A stretch of 64,000 nt of DNA from Parus major (lineage: Eukaryota; Chordata; Aves; Passeriformes; Paridae). Location: assembly GCF_001522545.3 (NCBI RefSeq), contig NC_031769.1, positions 133,684,616 through 133,748,615 of the forward strand, written 5' to 3'. Positions 26,501 through 38,500 of the stretch are shown here, piece by piece (position 1 is the first letter of the stretch; each line of letters opens with the position of its first letter). The notes below the pieces were generated by a model. That model saw only the letters and a program-made list of their open reading frames with translations. It was not told the origin of the DNA and made no database searches. The position numbers and the translations under genes were made by a program.

Positions 26501-29500
26501 ATTAAACAAAGCACAAAGATCCCCAAACCTCTCTGCATTGTGCCTGGTTAGCACTGCAATAAATAGAGGTACAGCAACTGATGAGAACAAGAGGGTCCAT
26601 AAACACTGCCTATCAACTGGCCAAAGTCTCACACTCAAGATGAAAATGTAGGCATTTCCCCAAGGCCCCCACTAGTTCTCTATTCTGAAAATCCTCGGAG
26701 ACCTGTACATAGGCAAACAAGAAGACAAAGGTCCACAGCATCACTGCCAGTGTTCAATCATCAAACATGCCATTATTTGGCTTTGCAAAGAGATCCCATT
26801 TTCCTCCTCTATGAACTAAGAAACAAAAAGTTATAATGAAATGAAGGAGATAATATTCATGTTTAGGAGAAGCTAGGGTTAGAAGTTCTTGAATTTTTAT
26901 TTATGTACATGGATTGGAAAAGTCCACCCAATATTTGAATGTGACTAGGTAGGCAGAATGCCTAACTATTACTGTCATATTGAAAGGCTAACGAGCACCA
27001 CTGTGAATATAAAATATCATTAATTATGAACTTAAAGCTATAAATTTCATTAATTTATGATTTTTTTTATATTATGTGAAAATTATTCAATTAATTTCAC
27101 ATAGGACTCTGTATCTAATAGTGTGAGAGATTTGATACCTATTGCTGGAAGTCTTAATTCTAAAAACCATGTATTCCAAATTTTTTCAAGAAGTACTCAT
27201 TCAGCAAAAAACTGAAGAAGATAAAAACAAAATTAATCCAAACAACAAGAAAAAGAAACATTATTTGCTAGAAGATTAACATATGAAAATGAAAGGATAA
27301 ATTACAAAGAATTCAAGCTGCAGCGGTTGAATGAGTTCAGCTGTTGTTACTGAAACCTGATAGTTTGAGGATTTATAGTGTTGTGATATTAACACAACTC
27401 TAAACCACTGCATGCTCTACATACTCAGTAAGTCAATTTAAATGATGACAGAACCTCAGATATAAATCTCATATTTTCGTTACACTGACAACTTCAATGT
27501 AACTTATTTATGTGTCAGCATTCTCACACAGAACAGAATAAAAACCAGATGGTATTAATTACCAAGCATCTAAAACCAGGATGATCAATTTCCTTCACTG
27601 AACTCTCAGAAGATGTAGAGAAAGGAGCTAATCCATCATGCTGAAATCTTCCACTTCAGTATATACGCCTACATTTCTGCCAATACTAAAACACCTGTGG
27701 TTTCTTAGGAAACTACCCTCTAACCAAGAAAATAGACACAAAATGTGGGCACTTTTTTACCAGATTCATCTTCCATAAACAAAGAGGAACTAACCTGAGA
27801 ACATGAGACTCACAGCTTGAGGTAGAAATGTAACAATTATATTTGTTGTGTCCAAGCAGGATAACAAATCCCATTATTAATGCAGTTAGGTCACTTTGAT
27901 AGGGGTATATGTACAACTCCTAAATACATTATTGCAGGACATACCTCCCACTTTTCAGATGCACTGCTTCCACGCTTGCCTGATTTAATTAAATACAGTC
28001 TTCCTGTACCATCAGAAAGAGCAACCCATGTGGAGGATGAGAAATGCATTGAGGCACAAAGGCGATTATCACATGCAGTCAAGTCTGTAGGTAGCCTGAA
28101 AACTTCTCTTGGTTTTTGTAGAGCAGTGTCCTATAAACAAACAGTCATTAACTAAGACTTTATGAAGTACTTATTAGTTTCAGTAAATATTACAGGCAAA
28201 TTAAGAATAATAAATCTCTAATAAATAATAAATGCACCAGTTTGGTGTATCATTGAGCATATTTGGAAAAAAAAGTGGGTAGCAAGCTTAATTCCCACAA
28301 TTGTGGAAAAGGTGGTGGAAATTCATCAAACTGGTTTCTATGAATGTTTTCTGATATTTCAGCAGTTTTCCCTGCAATTTTAAGCAGTAATTATATTTTG
28401 CATTAGAAAAGGCTTCTAATTTCCCCTAACATTCTTATATAATAACCACTTACCTCAAATAATTCTAGTCCCAGGAAAAATGAGGAGACTTAAAAAGAAA
28501 TGAAAGACACAGAATTGTATTCAAACTAGTGCATAAAACTCACCTGTAAATTTAAAAGGATTTTAGCTTAATCTGATGCACAACTGGCAAATATAATTTC
28601 TCAGCTTTCCTAGAGTGGTCACTTTATTCACTAATTTAAGAAAAGTAACACCTATAATTAGCCAGCAAAGAAAAGCTGTGCTAATTCATACCACATTTTC
28701 AAATAACTTTCTATCACATTGTTATTATACTATGGAATTAAATCCAGTTGACGGCCAGTCACTAGTGGTGCTCCCCAGGTCTCAGTATTGGGGCCAGTCT
28801 TGTCTAATATTTTAATCAATCATCTGGATGAAAGATTTGAGGGTACCCTCAGTCAGTTTGCAAAAGACACCAAGCTGAGCAGGAATGTTGATCTGGAGAG
28901 GGTAGGCAGGCTCTGCAGAGGGATCTGGACAGGCTGGACTAATGGGCCAAGGCCAAAGGTATGTGTTCAATATGGAAAAGTGCTGGGCCCTGCCCTTGGG
29001 TCACAACCCCAGGCAGTGCTGCAGGCTTGGAGCAGAGTGGCTGGAAAGCTGCCCAGTGAAAAAGGATCAGGAGTGCTGGTCAACAGTAGCTGAACAGGAG
29101 CCAGTGTGTGCCCAGGTGGCCAAGGCCAGTGGCATCCTGGCCTGTGTGAGAAATAGCTGGGCAGCAGGATTAGAGAAGTGGCTGTCCCCCAGTACTGGGC
29201 ACTGGTGAGGCTGCACCTCAGGTCCTGGGTTCAGCTTTGCACCCCCACTATACGAAACACACTGAAGGGCTGAAGTGTGTCCAGAGAAGGGCAGTGGAGC
29301 TGGGGAAGGGTCTGGAGCACAAGTCCTGTGAGGAGCAGGGCAGCTGAGGGAGTTGGGGTTGTTCTACCAGGAGAAAAGGAGGCTCATGGGGAACCTTATG
29401 GTCCTGTACAACCACCTGAAAGGAGGCTGTAGCCAGGTGAAGGTTGGTCTCTTCTAATAACAAGTGACACAACAAGAGAAAGTGGCCTCAAGCTGCTCCA

Positions 29501-32500
29501 GGAGAGGCTTAGATGATATTAGGAAAAATTTCCTCACCAAAGGAAACCAGCCTGGAACAGGCTGCCCAGGATAGCTGGTGCAATCACTATCCATGGATAT
29601 ATTTCAAAGATGTATAGATATTATATATATATATCTATATATATATCTATACATCTTAAGGCACTTACAGACACAGTTTAGTGATAGACCTAGCAGTGCT
29701 GGGTGATTGGTGGGACTCAATGATCCTAAAAGGCTTTTTCAACCTAAACAATTCTATGATTCTACTTCATGTCAGGTTAAGTTTATTTAGAATCCTGTTG
29801 CAGTGCCATGCTGCAATCATTTTTAAACTGAACTACAGACAGCTTTTGAGCAGGAATAAACAAAGACACTATGGTGAACAAATTGCACAGATAATAAAAT
29901 TCTTCAGTGAACAATCAAAGATGTATAGATTTTTTTAAAATTATGCATACCACTACATTTTACAAAAAAAAAAATCCATTATTTCCTACTCTGTTAACTT
30001 TAAACAAATCAGCTTGATTCAATATCAGCGCAAAACAGACGTTAGATTAACAATTTCATCATTATTTCTAGTAATTGTTCCCATAAATTCTTCTTTAGTT
30101 CTGTGTTCTTAATTTCCTGCTAATTCTAAGAGGAAAAAAAAACTGCTTTCATGCTGAAGATTTGATTTCCAACTTTTTTCATCAAGTACAGTGGCATGTC
30201 TTCTGGCATATCTTGTAGGGATTATTCTTTATCTTCTGCCTTCACTCACATACAGCTCTTTCTTTGCTGAATAAGGCTTTGTGACTGACTTCTTGCTCAT
30301 TATTTGTCTCATGGAATGTCAGCCATGCTGCTGCCTGCTTAGGACTAAGATTTACCTCCATTTTTTGTGTCGAAGTAATCTCTGAATACCCAAGAGGCTT
30401 GTTCAGTTAAAAGAAAACTCTAACAAAATCTTTATGATTTGAAAAGAATTTGACATCACAGATTAAAGAACAGTCGGGACATGCTTTATCAGCAATACAG
30501 CTTGATCAGCTAATTATGAAGTAGACCAGGCTGCAGTCTTAAAAACACAAACAAAATATTCTCACAGAAAAATATAAGATGCAAACTGGACATTCAGCAA
30601 CATTACAGTTACATCTCTATAATCTTTTAAATAACTGAAATAGAACTTAATAATTGGAAGCATTTCAACTGAACTAAGAAGCTGTTAAATAAAATGGGCT
30701 GGCAGTCTGACACAAGTGGGGTCCCTCAGCGATTGATACCAGACCCCACACACAGAACATCTTCATAAGGTACCTGGATGATGGGATTGAAAGCACACTC
30801 AACACATCTGCTGATGACTCTAAACTAGGTGATGAGTAGACATGTGTACCTACAAGGGAAATCACATGGGGCAGCAAGAACATTGGGAAAATAAGCAAAG
30901 ACAAGCACAGTCCTACACCCGGAATGGAAGAACCAGAGAGCTCTGAATAGGCCAGGATCCCTATGGCAGGGAGAAGCCCTGATGAGGAGGACCTGAGGGT
31001 ATGGATGCTAAATTCTGACAGTGCCTGTACGTATTACAGGCCGTACAGCTTCTCAGACTGTTTTCTCAGGACCAGCCTGAGAAGCTGTACGGCCTGTAAT
31101 ACGTACAGGCACTGTCAGAATTTAGCATCCATATGAGGGCAATAGGGATAACACGGTGACCATAAGTCAGCAGTGCAATACTGCAGCACCAAAGGTAAAT
31201 TGGATCCTGGCTTGCATCTGCAGAAGTATCACTAGCAGAGATAAGAGATGTTATCATCCCACTCTACCCAGTGGTTGTCAGGCCCCATCTGGAATGATGT
31301 TGAAAGAAGACATGGACAGATTGGAAAAGGTGCAACACCATCAAATGCCTGTAGAATCTCCCCTGTGTGAGAAGATTGAAGGAGTTATGTCTCATCTCCC
31401 TAGAGAAGATTCAGGGGAAAGCTCATCACAATGTTCCAGGGCAGCCACAAAGAGATCAGGGGCTCTCTCCTCACAAGATGCCACACAAAGTAACAAAGAC
31501 AAGGGATAGCAGCTAAAAGTTGCATTAGGAGAGGTTTCATCTAGGCACAAGAGAAATTTTTACAATGAGAACAATCAGTGACTGGAACAACTTCCCCAGG
31601 GGCATGGCAGAAACTCTCATCACTGGAGGTTTTCAAGACTAAACTGGACAGAGTGCTAGATAACCTCATCTAGGCTCCTGTGGCCATGAAGGCTTGTATG
31701 ATATGATCCTCTGAGATCCCTTCACCTGGGCTATTCTATGATTCTAAAATAAACAAAAAATGTAATTAAAAAAATCCAAACCCACACCATATTCACCACC
31801 TTGTCCTTCTTACAGGTTCATAGACTGCAGAATCTGATTTGCAGTCTTCCAGTAATAACAAAGAAAAGCAATTCTTGTTCTTTTCTGTATCTTGGAGGGA
31901 ACATTTCTCAGGAAGTTATGGCCATTTGCCCTATTTTCACAGAGTTACAGATATATATATGCACTTATGTATCATACATGAACCAAAGTTAGATACAATG
32001 GATTTCATAGGTATCTTACAGGCTAGTGTACCTACATGTATTTGAACTATAAAATTCTGAAAAAAAGAGGTGCCTAACTGACCTTCAGAGATCATCCCTT
32101 TTTAAACCCAATCTATACTCTTAATCCAACAACAAACAGACCATGCTGAGAACATAAAAAATGGCTATAGAGCCACTGAAACTACTTTTCATTTTATTTT
32201 ACTAGGCTCATTTCCAGTCAGTTGATCTGCAATTATTTCTGAAGATCCGCAAATCAGAAACCTCTGTTTACAAGAGGGAAATTCTTCCCTCATTACTAAA
32301 AATCAGCATTGCTGTCACTAAGATGAAAATATGTTTACAAAGAAATGTATTTGCAAAAATAGAAAAACAAAATTTGAAAAATATTACAGGGACAGTTTTG
32401 AACATATTGACAAGTATGTAAAAGGAAGCACAAATAAGAAGCATATTTTTGTTTTCACAACCTGTGTGGGAAACAAGTAATTATTAATTGTGACACAAAA

Positions 32501-35500
32501 TGGTTCTTAGTCCCAGGCCCATCCTTAATGTAGTAAGGCATGACACTAAGAAATAACAGTGAAAACATTCAAGATTAAAACTGTGTCTCATTACAGACCT
32601 AGAATATTCAGCTACAAATAATTTAAACATCTTCTGTCCTTCTGTTTTCACTCAATCAGTAGCTTGGGGGGAATAATCTACTTCTAGCAAAAGAAACTTA
32701 CTCATTCTGCTCTGTAAAATAAGGCAGTCAAAAATCTACATACAAGAGACCATCTCCAAAAGAGTCCTTTGCACTTGGGAATGTGAATGCAATACAGAGA
32801 GAGCACACTGTGCATGCAAAGCATGCAGTGGCCTCATTTATTGAGAATCCCACCTTTGAGGGCATTTCCAATCCTTCTTACTTTCCAGATGTTAGTAAAA
32901 TCAGATGTGCACTTAACACATGTTGAAAGGTAAGCAAGAGAAATTGCCTTTGGGTAAGTACCATTTTAATAAGCAAGAGCAAAAAAATACCAGATAACAA
33001 TCAGATAGCCTGCTTGCCTTTTGGGCCTACTTAAATTCATATTAGAGATTACTGTATGCTACAAGAAGATTATGAAACCTGCAATGGAAAATTCGCAAAT
33101 CTTTAATTATTAGAAGCATTCAGGGTCAGTTTCTGGAGTCAGCTGTATCACTACACCCCTTGGACTATTCTACTAATTTATAAAACATTTAGAAGCAGAG
33201 AATGAAAGAATTAAAAGGAAAAAAAATCCAAATAAACCAAACCCACAACCCAAACAAATATCACACAATCATTAGATACAATGAATTTTGGCTTCCTCAT
33301 ATTTTATTTAATTTTTAGATTTCCCTGAAAGGCATTTTTTCCCTACAAAGTAGAGAAGTTTTCTCTTGTAACTAGCAATGATTACTGAGCCTAAGGAAAA
33401 AAAAGTCAAAATCTTGTGTACCTTATCATGGAAAGAGGAAGCATCATTCCTCTTAACAGTGACTTACGGGGTATACTGCATAACATTACAGAAGACCACA
33501 CTTTTGTCAGCCTTCAAGTGAACTGTAAAAGTATGCTTCAAATAGTTTTGGATGCAATTAAAATAAAAAATTATCAATTACTTAATCTTCTAAAGCTCAC
33601 ATCAGATTTATCAGCATTGAGCAGGAATTTCAGATCTCAATCTCCTGAAAAAAATGAAAAATAATCTTTACTACAAATCGTTTCTTTCAAAAGGCAAGAA
33701 AGGAAATGATCTTATTCACAACATTGCTGTTGTGAATAATTTAACTTTAGGCATTTATTTAACTTTAATTTAACGAATTAAATTTAACTTTAGGCATTTA
33801 TTAGAACAGTCTCCAATCTCATTCTGGCAATGGAAAGGATGGACTTCCTTGAAGATGAAACAAAACCTACTCTCAGTCCCCTCGTGTCAGATTAGCTTTT
33901 GGACTGTTTCTTTGTTCACCAGGTGGTTAACTGGGGTAACAGTAACTCCCTGCTTTAGAAGCATGAGGGGATGGTGAGAGGCTGGACTCATCTATTACAC
34001 TAGCAAGAAATGGCTAAAACAACTCGGCACTGCTCGGGCATTGCTCAGCGCTGGTGAGCAGCTGTATTGTCCATCACTTGTTTTTTCTTGTTTTATTTCT
34101 CTCTCTTTTCACTATTACTGTTATTTCTGTTGTTCTTCTTATTATTAAATTTTGCTTTATATAAATTGTTAAACTCTTCTTATCTCAACCTGTGGGTTTT
34201 ACCTTTTTCTGATTCTCCTCATCCTACTGGGGATGAAGGAGTAGCAGTGAGCAAGCAGCTGCATTGTACATAGTTGTCAGGTGGGGTTAAATGACAATAC
34301 TGTACAAACATGAGATATTTTATAAAACACTTAAAATAAAAATTAATTTTTTCAAGGAAATAATGGGGAATGAGAAAGGAATAAAGGAATAAAAAAGAAA
34401 GGAAAAAAGTTATAAGTCATATGGCAATTCCCACAAAGTAGAAATAACAAATACAAGATTATTTTTATGAAAAATCAAAATACCTAGACATTTGACACAT
34501 CTTTTTAACTTTTTAATTTTTAAATATTAAATTAAATAAAATAATTTAATTTTTAAACAAATGTCCTTACCCAGCATTCTGAATTAACAAAGAGACAAGT
34601 ATTTAAAACCCTAAAAGATTTTGTTGTTCTCTATCTGCTTTCTTATTCTGACTTGTTTCAAAGAGAATTCCCACATTGTATATGATGCCACTAACAGCTG
34701 TTCTGAATTCAAGTTAACTGAAAGTTACAGAAACAGCATTCCATACCTAATTCTGACTGGAAATTAAAAAGATGAAAATATATGTTCTATTAAGAATTTT
34801 AATTAAGTGTGAGAAGAGTTCTTACTGCCACAGTTTTTCCATTTGATTATTTGAGCATAAAAAGAAACCAAGCAGTCTTTGCAAGAAGAGCTTAAGGTCA
34901 AGAAACCAAGTCCAACTGCTAAAGGAGAAAATTCTGAATTTTTTGCAGCTATACTTGAATGCTAAAAACACCGAGCAACCAAGAAAATTGAGTCAGATGC
35001 AGAAAACTGACCAATTTAAAAAATCTCACTACCCTACCCATTGGGTGTTTAAAGCAAAGTATTGATTGCTGCTGGCATACTGAATAAAAAAAGTCCAACA
35101 GCTGTAATAGGAGAAGGTTAAAGCTATTTTACAGTATTTCCAGCCAAGTTAGAGTAACAATTTCCTCAATCTGGTATAAAAAAACCACCTGAATATTCAT
35201 CCATCAACACAGAAGAACTGCTTGTGTTGATCACTTTTCTTTTTTCAATTTTGTGTGATTGTGAGCAAGATGTTACGTGCACTCCTTTTCCTTTACAGAT
35301 GACATCTTTTTAAGCACCTAAGTTGCAGGAATAATTCATGACATATGGATAACCAACACACTTTCGTATTAGAATTAAAGCTGCAACCAAAATAAGAAAT
35401 AGAACTAGAAATAATGATGTGTTAGAAAGCCTATGTGTTCTTTCATGCTGATTTTAGAACGAACACATTACCCTGTTCCATCTTCTGTTTTAAAGAGGAC

Positions 35501-38500
35501 TGACATTAATTTTAATTGTAAGCTATACTTGGCCAAAATCAATCTTATTTTTAATATACATTTGACTAATATATGGCTGGGCACATTTGTAATGAGACAC
35601 CTTGTTGATGTTTCTGAACACACATTCCTTTTTATTCATATGCAAACATGTTTCCTTTGCAAAACAGAATGGTATCACGTATTAGGACACAAGATGGTGC
35701 CTACTTATTTCTCAGTTTAATCAGTTTTATTTCCCCCTTCACATGGAACCCAAACTTGTGACCAGATGATTAATCAAGTGCCATTATCTTGAAATAGGGA
35801 AGAATATTTCTTATGTCAATTTATAGCCTGTTGTAAAAGCCTTTATCTGCTTAGAAATAAATGTATGCACATGGTGCCCTCCTAATAAAGGAATATACTG
35901 GGTGTCCGTGCTGTGCCGGCAGAGGGAACCTGCGGGGGTGGTGTCAGGGAGGAGGGGCCAGGGCTACCCTGTGCACATACAGCCACTTCCAGCTGGCTCC
36001 ACTGGACTCTCTCCATTGCAGAGAGCTGAGCCTGTCAGCTACGACAGCGGTGTGGAACAGAGGTTTGCCTGCACTTGGAGCAGACCATGGAAAAGCAGGC
36101 TGTCCTCCTGAAACCCACACAGGACAGATAGCCACACTGTTGCGCATGGAACAGAACACATGGAGCAAGTTCTTGCTACAAGCTTTGTGTGACATTTCTC
36201 ATCATCCTACACTAGTTCTAATTGGCAATAAATTAAATAATTTTCCCCAAAGTCAAATCTGTTTTGCCCATCATGGCACCTGGTAAGTGATCTCCCTGGT
36301 TTATGCTCATCCATAGCCTTCTCTCATTTTTGCTTGCCATCTTGTTGAATAGAGGGAGTGAGAGAGTGTTGGGGTGGGTGTCCAGCAGCAAGCCGGGGTT
36401 AACCAACCTCCAGGATAAAACATAAAATGAGATTGTGACAAGCCACTGCTAAGAGAAGGCTTTATTTTAGATGTTTCTACTAGGAATCCAGATGATCTCA
36501 AAAGTTTTGGAAGAAGTCCTAGAAGATTATTTTGTCACAGTAAGAGTCTGCCAAAGTCTCCAACTGCTATATACTATGAAGAGCAAAGGAACTATTTTGC
36601 AGCTTCAGTTCTCACCCTATCATCCTCTGGAAACCTCTATTTCCTGAAAATCTAAAACTACAATTTCAGAATTTTTCTTAGTTTAGTCCTGACCTAGTAA
36701 TTTCTGTCCCCCAGAACCTTGCACAGGCTAATCCACATGCTCTCAAAAGCATAGTCCTGTGTTTTCTTTTGTCTGACAGGGTTACGAGTCAAACTCTGGT
36801 AGTATGACAATGGGTATTTTCATTTACACACAGTCTTTTCTTCCTTAATGCCCAAGCACTACAATTGTACGTGCCAGAAACATGGTGCCCATAGAACCTC
36901 TCTGAAACCAAGTATAGTTTTATAAAGGAAGCTAAAGCATCCATGCATTAAAATGGCTCAAACAAAATACAAAGTTTGATTACTTAGGACCACCAGCATA
37001 AAAGCAGAAATTTCAGACTTGGCCTAGCTTGCTTACACTACTTCAAGCTCCCTCACAGCCACCATCATCTTTTTGCTTCCAACACACGATGTCTAGATTA
37101 AGCATTTCTAATTCTAACATATACACAATGACCGGGTTTTCAAGTTAGCAAACAAGCATCAAGCAAAGTCAGGGAGAAGGAGAAAAACAACTAGAAATCT
37201 TCCCTTTTCATCAGCTTGTCATCATGTCCATCTTGCCCAGAATGGAAGCAGATGTAACACTATGCAGAAGCCTGACAGAAAAGAGCTTATGTGTATGTCT
37301 CCAGCAGTGATAGGCATAGGCTGTGGACTCAATCAAGGTTTGTTGGTAATAACACACTGTGAGAAAGAACAGGATGTGGCTGGAGGTGGGGGGCACAGAG
37401 GTAGGACAGCACTTCTCTGGGACAAATGTCCTTGTTCTGGCTCCTAGAGATAAGCATAGCACAGTACAGCACACATACAGGAATAATGTGGAGAAGTGGA
37501 TGTGGACATGGGACTGCAGGGGGGAGACGAAGACCACCAAGACCCTCCTAAGCCCTCCAACCCATTTCCAGAAGGGACTGGAAGAACAAACTGCACTTAT
37601 TGTCACTTATTTTCCAAGTGGGGAAACTGACCCATAAACAGGTACCCCCACCAAGCCCAGGTAGCACCTCCAGGACCCCAGACATCCCATCAGCCCACTG
37701 CTGTGTGTTTGTACTGATGGCTTAAGTTTTAGGTTTCATATTTTTTAGATTCTGTGCTGCCTTAGTGTGTTACTCTGTATTTCATATTAGGTGTTAGTAA
37801 GCTCTCTTCACAGTTAGACAGAACAATCCTTTTCCAGTGTAAGAACCAAGGACAACCATTACAGCCTCAGGCCCCAAAAGAATAAATAACAGCAAGTTAA
37901 AGAGAAGAAAATCAGGAGAAGGGGACTTCATAACCTGAAGCTGTAACTGGACAACTAACTCAAATATGTAAATGGACAAAAACTCATAAAAATGTGAAAC
38001 TTCATAACTGGTTGTCCATTTTGTGCCCATCTCGGGCAGAGCCCCATCCAGGCTCTTGTACTGCCCAAGGTATATCCTTGGAAGGCCTTTTGATAAATAC
38101 CTACTCTATTCCTCACACTCTGTCTAGCCTCTGTTCCAGGTCAGCCTCTCTAGGCATCAGTACTAGGAGGCCAGAGACCAACATTTCAATTTCCATGCCA
38201 AGTGTGTAACTCAGTAAAAAAATTCGGTAAGCTTTTGTGAACCCCTAGCTTTGTTATTCTTTTTGTCTACAAGCATCTTCCTGAGTGTTCCTGACCCCTT
38301 AAGGGTGGGATGTTACACACTATTGCAACACTAATGCAATATTACTAACACAAGTCAGAAACCTCACTCAAAATCCTTTTATTCTTTCTGGTAAAAGGCA
38401 TTTTTGTTGACTGACCTGTCTTCCTGGCAACAGCTTCCCCCAGTTTTTGCATTTGGATCCTACTTGCAATATTTTCTATCTCACCTGCTCCCATCTTTTC

